Below are positions 1-9,511 of a stretch of DNA of 64,000 nt, piece by piece. A program made the position numbers and the translations under genes. The notes beneath the pieces are model-generated. The model ran no database searches. It was given only the letters and a program-made list of their open reading frames with translations, and was not told the origin of the DNA. This DNA is from Sphingomonadaceae bacterium OTU29LAMAA1 (GTDB lineage Bacteria > Pseudomonadota > Alphaproteobacteria > Sphingomonadales > Sphingomonadaceae), in contig CP099617.1 in NCBI GenBank assembly GCA_024072375.1, positions 911,001-975,000 on the forward strand. Direction: 5' to 3'. How positions within the stretch are numbered: position 1 is the stretch's first letter; every line of letters starts with the position of its first letter.

Positions 1-1022
1 TGGACGGCTATGCGATCCGTTTCGCCGATCTCCCCGGTCCATGGACGATAATTGGCGAAAGCGCGGCAGGTCGACCGTCGGCCGGCACCGTCGGGCCGGG
101 CGAGGCGATACGCATTTTCACTGGGGCGGCGATGCCGGATGGCGCCGACACCGTGATGATCCAGGAGGAGGTCGACGCCGATGGTGCGACCATCCGCCTG
201 ACCGGCGAAGGCCCGCTGACACGCGGCCGCAACACACGCCGGCGCGGTCTGGATTTTTCGGACGGCGACCGGATCGTCGTCGCGGGTGATCGCATCACCC
301 CTGCCCGCATTGCAGTGATGGCCACTGCCGGCATCGCGAGCCTGTCGGTGCGCCGCCAGATCCGCGTTGCGATATGCGCAACCGGCGACGAACTGGTCGA
401 ACCCGGTAGCAACGACGTCGGCGCCCTGCCCGAATCGAACCGTGCGATGCTGTCGGCGATGTTCGCAGACCTGCCGGTTCAGATCGTTGATCTCGGCATT
501 CTTCCTGACCATCTCACCACGTTGCGGGATGCGTTCGCGGCCGTGGATGCCGACGTGCTCGTGACCACCGGTGGCGCATCCGTCGGCGATCACGACCTCG
601 TTCGCCCCGCGATCGAGGCAGCGGGCGGCGTCATCGACTTTTGGCGTATCGCGCTGCGGCCGGGCAAGCCGATGATGGCGGGCCGCCTCGGGTCCACCGT
701 CGTCGTCGGGTTGCCCGGCAATCCGGTGTCGGCGTTCGTCACGGCGTTGCTGTTCGTCAAGCCATCGATCGCACATCTGTCAGGCGCGCGGAATCCCCTG
801 CCGCATAGCACGCGGATCATTCTGGGCGAGGATCTGCCCCCGAACGGCGGACGCACCGACTATCTCCGCGCCGAGATTCGCGACGGCCGTGCTTATGCCT
901 CGACCATACAGGACAGCTCGATGCTGCTGACGCTGGCGCGGTCGCAATGCTTGATCGTACGACCGATCGACGCCCCCGCCGCCCGCGTCGGCGACTCGGC
1001 GGAAATCCTCGTCATCGCTTGA
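1..1022 (+). CDS. moeA: Molybdopterin molybdenumtransferase MoeA (5' end cut off by window)
   Basis: MoeA inserts molybdate into adenylylated molybdopterin, the last step of molybdenum cofactor synthesis in the cytoplasm. The reading frame is open from base 3 (Asp-Gly-Tyr-Ala; the preceding bases fit the Met of the family MDGYA motif), so roughly the first 50-60 residues lie outside the window. Visible signatures are GEAIRIFTGAAMPDGADTV, the GDEL segment (CATGDELVEPG), the TTGGASVGDHD loop of the MPT-binding fold and GLPGNPVSAFV, followed by the small C-terminal domain. The length from DGYA to the stop, about 340 residues, fits a complete MoeA C-terminal part. It is followed by lexA on the same strand after 58 bases. 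Identity is secure; only the start is missing. Confidence 0.95.
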   Translation, partial: DGYAIRFADLPGPWTIIGESAAGRPSAGTVGPGEAIRIFTGAAMPDGADTVMIQEEVDADGATIRLTGEGPLTRGRNTRRRGLDFSDGDRIVVAGDRITPARIAVMATAGIASLSVRRQIRVAICATGDELVEPGSNDVGALPESNRAMLSAMFADLPVQIVDLGILPDHLTTLRDAFAAVDADVLVTTGGASVGDHDLVRPAIEAAGGVIDFWRIALRPGKPMMAGRLGSTVVVGLPGNPVSAFVTALLFVKPSIAHLSGARNPLPHSTRIILGEDLPPNGGRTDYLRAEIRDGRAYASTIQDSSMLLTLARSQCLIVRPIDAPAARVGDSAEILVIA

Positions 1023-1035
1023 CGACGCTAATTGT

Positions 1036-1061
1036 GTTCCCTAGAAGTTCCGCGTCTGTTC
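1036..1061 (+). promoter_or_regulatory. Triple GTTC operator (two overlapping alphaproteobacterial SOS boxes)
   Basis: GTTC occurs at 1036-1039, 1047-1050 and 1058-1061, each separated by exactly 7 bases. This gives two overlapping copies of the alphaproteobacterial LexA box GTTC-N7-GTTC with an 11-bp period. It ends 19 bases before the lexA ATG, so it is almost certainly the autoregulatory operator. The boxes are read directly from the sequence; LexA binding is inferred from family knowledge. Confidence 0.9.
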
Positions 1062-1080
1062 TGACGGGGAAGGACCGCCC

Positions 1081-1770
1081 ATGCTCACGCGCAAGCAGCA
1101 CGAGCTCGTTTGCTTCATTAATGACCGGCTGGAAGAAACCGGTATCTCACCCTCGTTCGAGGAGATGAAGGACGCGCTCGACCTCAAGTCCAAGTCCGGC
1201 GTCCATCGCCTGATCAGCGCCCTTGAGGAACGGCATTTCATCCGCCGCCTCCCCAACCGGGCGCGGGCGCTCGAAGTATTGCGGATGCCCGAACGAACCG
1301 AGCGCAAGGCCAGCGCACCGGCGGGCACGCCGACGCCGACGGCCTCAAAGGGAGCGAACGTGCGTGCCGCTCCCTCGCCGGCCAATGATGTGATCGAGAT
1401 TCCGCTGCACGGCCGCATCGCCGCCGGCGTGCCGATCGAGGCGTTCGAAGGCAGTTCGATGCTCGCCGTTCCTGCCGCGTTGCTGGGATCGGGCGAGCAT
1501 TACGCGCTGGAGGTATCGGGTGATTCGATGGTGGAGGCGGGTATCCTCGACGGGGATTACGCGCTGATCCGCCGCACCGACGTCGCACGCGATGGCGAAA
1601 TCGTCGTTGCCCTGATTGAGGATGCGGAAGCGACACTGAAATACTTCCGTCGCGAAGGGGCGATGATCCGCCTTGATCCCGCAAACCGCTCGTACGAGCC
1701 GCAGCGTTACGCGCCTGCGCACGTGCGGGTGCAGGGCAAACTCTCCGGTATCCTGCGCCGCTACGACTGA
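1081..1770 (+). CDS. lexA: LexA, SOS-response repressor and self-cleaving protease
   Basis: LexA represses DNA-damage genes and cleaves itself when stimulated by RecA filaments. The 229-aa protein has an N-terminal winged helix-turn-helix (about residues 1-65, starting [10 protein letters not shown]), a long Ala/Pro/Thr-rich linker (about 70-100) and a C-terminal S24 peptidase domain. The cleavage site is Ala115-Gly116 in GRIAAGVP, the nucleophile is Ser149 in SGDSMVEAG and the general base is Lys187 in ATLKYF. The start is preceded by GGGGAAGGA. The triple GTTC operator just upstream implies autorepression. The linker is somewhat longer than in E. coli LexA (202 aa). All catalytic residues are present, so it should be functional. 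Confidence 0.97.
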   Translation: MLTRKQHELVCFINDRLEETGISPSFEEMKDALDLKSKSGVHRLISALEERHFIRRLPNRARALEVLRMPERTERKASAPAGTPTPTASKGANVRAAPSPANDVIEIPLHGRIAAGVPIEAFEGSSMLAVPAALLGSGEHYALEVSGDSMVEAGILDGDYALIRRTDVARDGEIVVALIEDAEATLKYFRREGAMIRLDPANRSYEPQRYAPAHVRVQGKLSGILRRYD

Positions 1771-1790
1771 GCCGATCGTGCGCTAGGCGA

Positions 1791-4004
1791 TCATGATGGC
1801 GGAACAAGATTGCGCTGTGTTTGGACGTGCCTCACCCGTCGTAAACGACCATCATCCCCGCTGCGTGGTTCACGTGGCGGCATGATGACGGGCGGGTTTA
1901 GCCACGGGTGGCGATCGGCCGGCTCACGGACTGTCGCGGCCACGTTGTCCTCGAACACCACCGCCACCCCGCCGGTACGCCGCAACGTCGGCGCATCCAG
2001 CTTCAGCCAGCGCGGTCTGCATCCCCGTGGCAAGCGGCGTTCGCTGACCACGATATCCGCCCGGCGGCAGGCGACGACCAGTTCCGGCCATGCCACCGGA
2101 TAGGTGCTGCGGGTGGCGAGCACGCGCCACCGCCTGCCTTTAGTGACGATCTCAACGAGGCAGAGGTCACGCGTGCAGCCCGCGTCCGGCTGATCGGCCA
2201 GAAACAGTGGTTCCCCGTCGACCCCGCCGTTCTCGGCCAGCATATTGCGGGTGTAATCGCCCGCCCGATCGCGCAGCAAGGCCAGCCCGCCGCGTACCCG
2301 CGCCGCCATATGCCGGCCATCGTTCGTCACCAGCAAATCGGGTGGCGACGCCATACCGGCCCAGATCGCCCCGATCGCACAGGGGATCAGCCCCAGTCTG
2401 CGCCAGCGCGTTCGCCACAGGGCCAGCCACAGTCCGCCCGCCACCATGCACCCGAAGGCCGCGGCTGGCATCGACGGCACCGGCACCGCCGCTCCGGGTG
2501 CCGCTGCGACGACATGGGCGAGCCATAGCAGCAGTCGCAACGCCACATCGGTCAGCCACCACGCCGGCGCGCCGAGGCCGAAGACGTCGAGGATCAGTGC
2601 CATCGCCTCCAGCGGCATCACGACGAACGTCGTCAGCGGAATGGCGACGATGTTCGCGGCGGCGCCGTACAGTCCCGCCTTGTGGAAGTAGAAGACCGCG
2701 ATAGGCATCAGCGCGGCCTCGACCGCGACACCAGTCAACAGCAGCGATCCAAACGCTCGCACCATCCGGCGGACCATACCGTCGTCCCGTGGGGCGAACC
2801 ACGATGCGACGCGAGGATGCTCGTGCAACGCGACGATCGCGACGATCGCGGCGAACGACAACTGGAAGCTCGCCCCCATCAGTGCCTCCGGCCACGCCAG
2901 CAGCACGGCGAGCGCCCCCGTCGCGACCAGACGCAATGTCACCGCCTGCCGCCCCATCGCCAGCGCCGCCAGCACGAGCAGCGCGGCGACGCAGGACCGG
3001 ATCGTCGGCACTTCGGCGCCGGTCAGCAAGGTATAGCCGATCGCGGCGCCCGCCCCCGCGCCCGCCGCCACCAGCGGCAGGCGTACCCGTATCGTGAGCC
3101 ACGGCGAGAGGGCGAGCAGCCGCAGGACGACCGCCATCGTAGCGGCAACTGCGGCCGTGATATGCAATCCGCTGACCGACAGCAGATGCGCCAGCCCTGC
3201 CCGCCGCATCGCCTCGGAATCGGCTTGCGCGATCGCACCCTCGTCGCCGGTGGCGAGAGCAGCGGCGATGCCACCCCGGCTGCCCTCCAGCCGATCCGTG
3301 ATATGCGTGGTCAGCGACGTCCGCAGATTGCCGACCGGCTTGCCCGATGCGATCACCGTTACCGGTGCGAAGCCGCGGCCGGTCGCACCGATCCCGGAAA
3401 ACCACGCGACCCGCGCGAAGTCATAGGCGCCGGGCACCGACGCAGCGGGCGGAGGCATCAGCCTCGCCCGCAATACGACACGCGCGCCTTGCGCCAGTGT
3501 GGCCGGAACATCGGCCTGGGCCAGATTGACGCGGATGCGGGGCGGCAGGCCGATGCCCGCATCGGTCCGTATCGTCAGCCGCACCAGATCGCGCGCCGCC
3601 AGCGGTTCCAGCCGTTCCACTTGGCCGGCGACCTGCACGACCGCCGGTCTGGCGAGCACCGGCGCGGCGACGCGATCCGCACGCCACCACGTCAGCCCCA
3701 GTCCCGCCGCGACCGTCAGCGCTCCGATCGCGACGGCATGCGTCGCCCGTCCGCCCCGCGCCGCCGCGAGTGCTCCAAGGGCGATGGCAACGCACAGGAG
3801 GATCGCGATACGCCAATGCGGCGCATCCGGCAGCAGAAACCAGCCGGCGATACCGATACCCAGTGCGACCGGCAGCCACAGAACCACTTGATCCCGCTCG
3901 GCATCGAGCCACGCTTCGACACTATCGTGCAACGCCTGAAGCGTTTGCGGCGTTTGAAGGCGCTGGGGGCGCGTGCTAGGGGCCGCAGCGGCTGAACTGG
4001 CCAT
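1791..4004 (-). CDS. comEC: ComEC/Rec2-family DNA-uptake membrane protein
   Basis: ComEC forms the inner-membrane channel for single-stranded DNA in transformation. The protein has an N-terminal membrane segment with a DUF4131-like soluble region, then the Competence domain with many membrane helices and the signature HLLSVSGLHI. The soluble C-terminal part aligns in position with the metallo-beta-lactamase-like domain, but I see no HxHxDH metal site. The chosen ATG at 4004 (737 aa) is preceded by AAGG; a TTG at 4043 would add 13 residues and overlap gltX. It converges with lexA and diverges from gltX. Natural competence is not shown by this gene alone, because ComEC-type proteins are widespread in Sphingomonas. 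Confidence 0.92.
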   Translation of the reverse strand: MASSAAAAPSTRPQRLQTPQTLQALHDSVEAWLDAERDQVVLWLPVALGIGIAGWFLLPDAPHWRIAILLCVAIALGALAAARGGRATHAVAIGALTVAAGLGLTWWRADRVAAPVLARPAVVQVAGQVERLEPLAARDLVRLTIRTDAGIGLPPRIRVNLAQADVPATLAQGARVVLRARLMPPPAASVPGAYDFARVAWFSGIGATGRGFAPVTVIASGKPVGNLRTSLTTHITDRLEGSRGGIAAALATGDEGAIAQADSEAMRRAGLAHLLSVSGLHITAAVAATMAVVLRLLALSPWLTIRVRLPLVAAGAGAGAAIGYTLLTGAEVPTIRSCVAALLVLAALAMGRQAVTLRLVATGALAVLLAWPEALMGASFQLSFAAIVAIVALHEHPRVASWFAPRDDGMVRRMVRAFGSLLLTGVAVEAALMPIAVFYFHKAGLYGAAANIVAIPLTTFVVMPLEAMALILDVFGLGAPAWWLTDVALRLLLWLAHVVAAAPGAAVPVPSMPAAAFGCMVAGGLWLALWRTRWRRLGLIPCAIGAIWAGMASPPDLLVTNDGRHMAARVRGGLALLRDRAGDYTRNMLAENGGVDGEPLFLADQPDAGCTRDLCLVEIVTKGRRWRVLATRSTYPVAWPELVVACRRADIVVSERRLPRGCRPRWLKLDAPTLRRTGGVAVVFEDNVAATVREPADRHPWLNPPVIMPPREPRSGDDGRLRRVRHVQTQRNLVPPS

Positions 4005-4033
4005 GACCTTACGAACTGTGGGAGCAGGCGCGG

Positions 4034-5458
4034 TTGAGCGCAATGATTGATCAGGACGCCGGCGCGGCGGCCCACCCGAAGACCGGTATCGTGACGCGTT
4101 TCGCGCCGTCGCCGACGGGATATCTGCACCTTGGCGGCGCCCGCACGGCGCTGTTCAATTGGCTCTATGCGCGCCATCACGGCGGCACGTTCCTGCTGCG
4201 GATCGAGGATACCGATCGCGCGCGATCGACGCAGCCGGCGATCGACGCGATCCTGTCTGGGCTGACGTGGCTGGGCATCGACTGGGATGGCGACGCGGTC
4301 TTCCAGTTCGCCCGCGCCGACCGCCACGCCGAGGTCGCGCACCAGATGGTGGCGAGCGGTCACGCATATCGCTGCTACATGACACAAGAAGAGATCGCCG
4401 CGCAGCGCGCTGCGGCGCAGGCGGCGAAGCAGCCGTTGCGCGTCCGCTCGCCATGGCGCGATCGCACGGATCATCCGGAGGGCCCGGCTTACGTCGTGCG
4501 GCTCAAGGCCCCGCAGGACGGTGCGACGACGATCGAGGATCGCGTGCAGGGATCGGTCACGGTCCAGAACGCCGAGCTCGACGACCTCATCCTGCTGCGA
4601 TCCGACGGCACACCGACCTATATGCTCGCGGTGGTGGTCGACGATCACGACATGGGCGTGACGCACGTCATCCGTGGCGACGATCACCTCAACAACGCTT
4701 TCCGCCAGCTGCCGATCTACAAGGCGAATGGCTGGCCCGAGCCGATCTACGCCCACATCCCGCTGATCCACGGCACCGATGGCGCGAAGCTGTCGAAGCG
4801 GCACGGCGCGATCGGGATCGAGGCATATCGCGACGAGCTCGGCATCCTGCCCGAAGCGTTCGACAACTACCTGCTGCGGCTGGGTTGGGGCCATGGCGAC
4901 GACGAGATCATCAGCCGCGAACAGGCGACCGAATGGTTCGACCTCGCCGGCGTCGGCAAAAGCCCCTCGCGCTTCGACATCAAGAAGCTGGAAAACCTCA
5001 ACGGGCACTACATCCGTCAGGCGGACGACGCGCGGCTGGCCGGACTGGTGGCCGACATCGGTGGTTATCCGGATGTCGATCTGCTGACCCGGGCGATGCC
5101 GGTGCTGAAGGCGCGGGCAGCCAATCTCAACGAACTGAGCGACGGCGCCCGGTTCCTATTTGCGGTTCGCCCGCTCGACATGGATCAGGCCGCTCTGGAC
5201 CTGCTCGGTGGCGGTGCGCCGCAGCTCCTCGCTGCACTGCACGCCGCGCTTGACGCGGTGCAGCAGTGGGATCAGGAGGCAATCGAAGCAGCGGTACGGC
5301 AGGTGGCCGACGGTCAGGGCGTCAAGCTCGGTCAGGTCGCCCAGCCGCTCCGCGCCGCTCTCACCGGGCGCAAGACGTCGCCCGGAATCTTCGACGTGCT
5401 CGCGCTTCTCGGCAAGGAGGAAAGCCTCGGCCGAATCGCGGACCGGATGACAGTCTGA
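4034..5458 (+). CDS. gltX: Glutamyl-tRNA synthetase
   Basis: This class I aminoacyl-tRNA synthetase charges tRNA-Glu (and in many alphaproteobacteria also tRNA-Gln, for later amidation). The Rossmann catalytic domain carries the HIGH-type motif in [15 protein letters not shown] and the KMSKS-type motif in AKLSKRHG; the anticodon-binding helical domain follows. Length, about 474 aa, is normal. The start is ambiguous: TTG at 4034 lies 10 bases after GGGAG, while an in-frame ATG is at 4043. The 16-base gap to gltA suggests co-transcription, and the divergent comEC start lies about 30-40 bases upstream. Confidence 0.96.
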   Translation: MSAMIDQDAGAAAHPKTGIVTRFAPSPTGYLHLGGARTALFNWLYARHHGGTFLLRIEDTDRARSTQPAIDAILSGLTWLGIDWDGDAVFQFARADRHAEVAHQMVASGHAYRCYMTQEEIAAQRAAAQAAKQPLRVRSPWRDRTDHPEGPAYVVRLKAPQDGATTIEDRVQGSVTVQNAELDDLILLRSDGTPTYMLAVVVDDHDMGVTHVIRGDDHLNNAFRQLPIYKANGWPEPIYAHIPLIHGTDGAKLSKRHGAIGIEAYRDELGILPEAFDNYLLRLGWGHGDDEIISREQATEWFDLAGVGKSPSRFDIKKLENLNGHYIRQADDARLAGLVADIGGYPDVDLLTRAMPVLKARAANLNELSDGARFLFAVRPLDMDQAALDLLGGGAPQLLAALHAALDAVQQWDQEAIEAAVRQVADGQGVKLGQVAQPLRAALTGRKTSPGIFDVLALLGKEESLGRIADRMTV

Positions 5459-5474
5459 TAGGAAGGACGACGAC

Positions 5475-6758
5475 ATGACCGAAGCCGCCAAAGTATCCCT
5501 GGACGGTAAGGACCTCGAGTATCCGGTCATGTCCGGCTCGGTTGGTCCGGACGTCGTGGATATCCGTAAATTCTACGCGCAGACCGGTTCGTTCACCTAC
5601 GATCCCGGCTTCACCTCGACCGCCTCTTGCCAGTCGGCGCTGACTTATATCGACGGCGACGAGGGCGTCCTGCTGCACCGCGGCTATCCGATCGGCGAAC
5701 TCGCCGAAAATTCCAGCTTCATGGAAGTCGCCTATCTGCTGCTGAATGGCGAACTGCCGTCGGCGGACGAGCTGACCGGGTTCAACACGACGATCACGCG
5801 CCATACGATGGTGCACGAACAGCTCGCGGCGTTCTTCCGGGGCTTCCGTCGCGACGCACATCCGATGGCAATCATGTGCGGCGTCGTCGGCGCGCTGTCG
5901 GCGTTCTACCACGATTCGACCGACATCCACGATCCGGTTCAGCGCACGATCGCATCGCATCGCCTGATCGCCAAGATCCCGACGATCGCGGCGATGGCCT
6001 ACAAGTACAGTGTCGGCCAGCCGTTCCTGTATCCCGATAATTCGCTGTCCTACACCGGCAACTTCCTGCGCATGACGTTCGGCGTTCCGGCCGAGCCGTA
6101 TGAGGTGAACCCGGCGGTCGAAAAGGCGATGGACCGGATCTTCATCCTCCATGCCGACCACGAACAGAATGCCTCGACCTCGACCGTGCGTCTGGCCGGT
6201 TCGTCGGGCGCCAACCCCTTCGCGTGCATCGCGGCGGGCATCGCCTGTCTGTGGGGGCCGGCGCATGGCGGCGCCAACGAGGCGGCGCTCAACATGCTGC
6301 GCGAGATCGGGACGCCGGAGCGGATTCCGGAATATATCGCGCGCGCCAAGGACAAGAACGATCCGTTCCGCCTGATGGGCTTCGGTCACCGCGTCTACAA
6401 GAACTACGATCCGCGCGCGACCGTGATGCAGAAGACGGTTCGCGAGGTCTTCGACGCGCTGAAGGTCAACGATCCGCTGTTCGACACCGCGCTGCGGCTG
6501 GAAGAACTGGCGCTGTCGGATGACTATTTCATCGAGAAGAAGCTGTTCCCGAACGTCGATTTCTACTCGGGCGTCATCCTGTCGGCGATCGGCTTCCCGA
6601 CCGAGATGTTCACCGTGCTGTTCGCGCTCGCGCGCACCGTCGGCTGGGTCGCGCAGTGGAACGAGATGATTACCGATCCCGACCAGAAGATCGGCCGTCC
6701 GCGCCAGCTGTACACCGGCCCGACCCAGCGTAGCTACATCCCGGTGGCGCAGCGCTGA
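5475..6758 (+). CDS. gltA: Citrate synthase, type II
   Basis: GltA condenses acetyl-CoA with oxaloacetate, the entry step of the TCA cycle. The protein is 427 aa, the same length as E. coli GltA, and keeps the catalytic triad at the same numbers: His264 ([10 protein letters not shown]), His305 ([14 protein letters not shown]) and Asp362 (NVDFYSG). The N-terminal beta-rich extension typical of hexameric, NADH-sensitive type II enzymes is present. An AGGAAGGA Shine-Dalgarno lies 15-20 bases before the ATG. The stop overlaps the start of the next small ORF in a TGATG. Confidence 0.98.
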   Translation: MTEAAKVSLDGKDLEYPVMSGSVGPDVVDIRKFYAQTGSFTYDPGFTSTASCQSALTYIDGDEGVLLHRGYPIGELAENSSFMEVAYLLLNGELPSADELTGFNTTITRHTMVHEQLAAFFRGFRRDAHPMAIMCGVVGALSAFYHDSTDIHDPVQRTIASHRLIAKIPTIAAMAYKYSVGQPFLYPDNSLSYTGNFLRMTFGVPAEPYEVNPAVEKAMDRIFILHADHEQNASTSTVRLAGSSGANPFACIAAGIACLWGPAHGGANEAALNMLREIGTPERIPEYIARAKDKNDPFRLMGFGHRVYKNYDPRATVMQKTVREVFDALKVNDPLFDTALRLEELALSDDYFIEKKLFPNVDFYSGVILSAIGFPTEMFTVLFALARTVGWVAQWNEMITDPDQKIGRPRQLYTGPTQRSYIPVAQR

Positions 6759-6961
6759 TGCGCCGGGCCCGACCGGTCCTCCTCTCCGTCGGCGTGTTGA
6801 TGACGCTGATGGGATTGCTGTGGATCGGCCAGGGGCTGGGTTACGTCCATTGGCCGCAGTCGAGCTTCATGCTCGACCAGCGGCCGTGGGCCGATCGTGG
6901 CGCGGGGCTGGCGGTCGCGGGATTGTTGCTGATCCTCGTCGCCCGGCGGATGCGGCGGTAG
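6758..6961 (+). CDS. Small two-helix membrane protein, unknown function
   Basis: This 67-aa protein starts within the gltA stop codon (TGATG), so it should be translated by coupling. It has two hydrophobic helices (about residues 8-27 and 47-63), a short middle loop with WPQSSFMLDQRPWADRG and basic ends (MRRARP and RRMRR), which puts both termini probably in the cytoplasm. I do not recognise a named family. Coupling to gltA and the clear membrane topology support a real gene. Confidence 0.75.
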   Translation: MRRARPVLLSVGVLMTLMGLLWIGQGLGYVHWPQSSFMLDQRPWADRGAGLAVAGLLLILVARRMRR

Positions 6962-6965
6962 GTCA

Positions 6966-7035
6966 CGGCGTTCCTGCGAACGTGGGAGCATCAAAAGTCA
7001 GGCCGGCCCTGCGGACGCAGGAATATCAAAGGTCA
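6966..7035. repeat. Two tandem 35-bp imperfect repeats with hairpin potential
   Basis: Bases 6966-7000 and 7001-7035 are two adjacent 35-bp units, identical at 25 of 35 positions by eye. Read on the minus strand each begins TGA-C-Y-TTTGAT and contains a TTCC/TTCG-GCAGG core. The second unit has the perfect palindrome CCTGCGGACGCAGG (7009-7022). The unit boundary falls on the stop codon of the minus-strand kinase gene. The site lies between convergent genes, so it may be a REP-like element or bidirectional terminator. Confidence 0.6.
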
Positions 7036-8379
7036 GGCGGGCAGCGTCAGCGTGAAGCGCGCGCCGTCACCGGGCGTGCTCTCCACCGTCAGATCGCCCC
7101 CCATCGCGCGCGCCAGTCGCCGGGCGATATAGAGACCCAGACCGTTGCCACCGACTTCCGAGGGATCGACACGCTCGAACTTCTCGAAGATCCGCTCCTG
7201 ATCCTGCGGCGCGATGCCCTTGCCCTGATCGGCCACCACCGCCTCGGCCATGCTTCCGGTCCGGGTCACGGTGACGCTGACCACCCCGCCCTCCGGCGAA
7301 TACCGCACGGCATTGCCGATCAGATTGACCATGATCTGCAGCGCACGACCGAAATCGCCCGCCGCCGGTACGCGAAGATCAGGTAAGGGTCGCGCGATAG
7401 CCACCCCGGCATTGCCGGCGCGTACCGACAGCAATCCGGATGCCCGTCGCGCCACATCGGCAAGGTCGATCGGCTCGGTCTGCAGGGTAAAATCGGATCG
7501 TTCCACCGCCTGCAGATCGACCAGGTCGTCGACCAGCCCCAGCAGATGTCGGCCGGCATTGGCGATGTCCGATGCATAATCGACATAATCCCGCTGCACC
7601 GGCCCCTCGGCCTCCGCGTGGATCGTGTCGGCATGAGCGATGATCTTCGCCAGCGGACTACGCAAGGCCTTGTCCAGCCCCTGTGTGAAGCTGGCGGACA
7701 CCGCCGGTGCGGCGGCCACGGGTTCCGCCTCCGCTTCCGCCGCACGTGCGGCACCGGTCAGTCCGGCGAATTCTCCGGCAGCGTCCTGTTTCACATCGGC
7801 TGTCAGCACCATACGCACATCGCCATAGCGCAATCGCGCCCGCTGCTCGCGCATCGGCTTGCGACGCGCGACCGCCTCCAGGATCGGGAGCGCACCGTCA
7901 CCCGCCGCATCGAGTGTGAACAGGGCCGTTACCGGTTGGCCCAGCATCGACAACGCATCGACGCCGAACCGTCGCGCAGCATCGATCGACACGAACGTCA
8001 GCCGCAACCCGGCGTCGGTCTCCCATCCCATATCCTCGTCGTCCAGGACGATCGTGCTGCGGGCGGCAAGCGGCTGTGGCCGGACTTCCCGCCACCCGCT
8101 GACGGCCATACGAACGCCCTGCCCCTCCGGCTGGACCCGCACCCATAGATCGAGATCGGCGTCCTGATCGGCAACGCGGACGCTACGCGACACGAGGATG
8201 CCCAAGCGCGACGCCAGCCGTGCGACCGTCGCAAGTTGCGGCACTGCCAGTCGATCGCCCAGTGCCCCTCCGGCCTGATCGTTGAGTGCCATCAGCGCCG
8301 GGTCGGCTGCGATCAGGCGACCATCGCAATCGAGAGTTGCGTGACTGACCGGCACGTCCGGAAGACCATCGACCCTCAT
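7033..8379 (-). CDS. Histidine-kinase-like protein lacking the phosphoacceptor histidine
   Basis: The 448-aa cytoplasmic protein has two PAS-like sensor regions (about residues 8-100 and 105-210), a DHp-like helix (about 230-295) and an intact HATPase_c domain: N-box around Asn352-Asn356 (MVNLIGNAVRYS), G1 box DQGKG at 384-388, F-box IFEKFERVD and G2 box GNGLGLY. In the H-box the sequence is DKALRSPL where the family has x-H-E-L-R-x-P-L: Lys237 sits where the phosphorylated His belongs. Its ATG overlaps the stop of the upstream DUF2336-like gene (ATGA). It may be an ATP-binding pseudokinase or scaffold. No transmembrane segment is evident. Confidence 0.88.
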   Translation of the reverse strand: MRVDGLPDVPVSHATLDCDGRLIAADPALMALNDQAGGALGDRLAVPQLATVARLASRLGILVSRSVRVADQDADLDLWVRVQPEGQGVRMAVSGWREVRPQPLAARSTIVLDDEDMGWETDAGLRLTFVSIDAARRFGVDALSMLGQPVTALFTLDAAGDGALPILEAVARRKPMREQRARLRYGDVRMVLTADVKQDAAGEFAGLTGAARAAEAEAEPVAAAPAVSASFTQGLDKALRSPLAKIIAHADTIHAEAEGPVQRDYVDYASDIANAGRHLLGLVDDLVDLQAVERSDFTLQTEPIDLADVARRASGLLSVRAGNAGVAIARPLPDLRVPAAGDFGRALQIMVNLIGNAVRYSPEGGVVSVTVTRTGSMAEAVVADQGKGIAPQDQERIFEKFERVDPSEVGGNGLGLYIARRLARAMGGDLTVESTPGDGARFTLTLPA

Positions 8380-9476
8380 CGCGTCGCCTCCCGCGCCAAT
8401 GCATCGATCGCCAGCCGCAGATCGTGGTGCAGCGTCAACGGCGCCAGCGCCGATCGGGCGGCGGCAAAAGGAATTGCGGCGATCTCGTCCAGATCGTCGG
8501 CGAATGCCTCGATATCGCGGCGGGGATCGGCATCGGCGAGTGCAAGCGCGATCGTCGCGATCGTCGCCCGGTCCAGCCCGGCCGCGCGCAATGCCAGCCA
8601 AAGCCGATCGCCTTCAGGTTCGAGTACGATCGCGCGTGCGCCTTCGAAATCCAGATCGACCGCCCGTCCCAGTACGGCGATGAAAACCAGCAAACGACGA
8701 TCGCCGAGCGCATCGATCAATAGCTCGCCGATCTCGTCCGTCCGCGCATCGATCGCGGCGGCGAGGCGGACGGCGAGCGCCTCCGGCCGCTGTCCCTCGT
8801 CGTGTGCGGAGAGGCTGCGTTGTGCCGCCTCGACGATCGCGCGATCGACGATCGGGTCTTCGCCGACGGATGCGACCTGGCCTTCGCGGATCGACGCCGC
8901 AACCCACCAGACCAGTTGATGATGGCGTTCGGCCGGCAGTGCCCCTGACGGTATGCGGCCCTGTTCCGCTGCGGTTCGCCGTCGCGTCTCCGCTGACAGC
9001 AACGCCCGTGCGGCGGCAGCGACAACGCCATCGTCGACATCGGCCAGCCGTATCAACAGACTAGGCTGCTCCGGCGCGATGACGATCGGTGCCAGCGCAT
9101 CGCCGATCAGCCCACATCGCACCTGCGCGATCACCTCGTCCATCAGCAGCCGATCACGCAACAAGCCCGCGCGCGACAGCCGCCGTACGACATCTTCATG
9201 ACCGCGCAGCAGACCTTCCGCCAGCCGATCGACCCCTTGCCCCGCCAGCAGCCGGGCAGCGTGCCGGCGTATCTCGGTCTCGATTTCCTGCACGACCGCA
9301 GCGAGGAACCGGCCCAGCGTCAGCCGGGTCCGCTCGTCGAGCCGCACATCGTCGGCAAGAAAGAAATCATCGATCGCGCCCGACAGGCGCACGTCCGCTA
9401 CTGCGCCCATCCGGCGAGCAGCGCTGATGCGGGTGCCGGGCGATGCACGCCCTGCCTGTTCCGGTCCGACCGACAT
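8376..9476 (-). CDS. DUF2336-like helical protein
   Basis: This 366-aa soluble, largely helical protein (many Ala, Arg, Asp and Leu) resembles in length and composition the alphaproteobacterial DUF2336 family, whose function is unknown. A conserved-looking segment is RRLSRAGLLRDRLLMDEV. It overlaps the kinase-like gene by 4 bases (ATGA), implying coupled translation and joint function. A nucleotidyltransferase-like gene and an Hpt-like gene lie upstream on the same strand, 35 bases and about 1.3 kb away. The family name is a judgement from memory of such proteins; the gene itself is well supported by length, coding bias and coupling. Confidence 0.78.
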   Translation of the reverse strand: MSVGPEQAGRASPGTRISAARRMGAVADVRLSGAIDDFFLADDVRLDERTRLTLGRFLAAVVQEIETEIRRHAARLLAGQGVDRLAEGLLRGHEDVVRRLSRAGLLRDRLLMDEVIAQVRCGLIGDALAPIVIAPEQPSLLIRLADVDDGVVAAAARALLSAETRRRTAAEQGRIPSGALPAERHHQLVWWVAASIREGQVASVGEDPIVDRAIVEAAQRSLSAHDEGQRPEALAVRLAAAIDARTDEIGELLIDALGDRRLLVFIAVLGRAVDLDFEGARAIVLEPEGDRLWLALRAAGLDRATIATIALALADADPRRDIEAFADDLDEIAAIPFAAARSALAPLTLHHDLRLAIDALAREATR

Positions 9477-9511
9477 GGCCTGACGCTTACCCTTCCATCA
9501 TTAAAGGAGCG

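Noticed and set aside
2682..3995. Gln/Arg-rich plus-strand frame inside comEC
   Set aside because: Antisense of comEC; composition is typical of GC-rich shadow frames.
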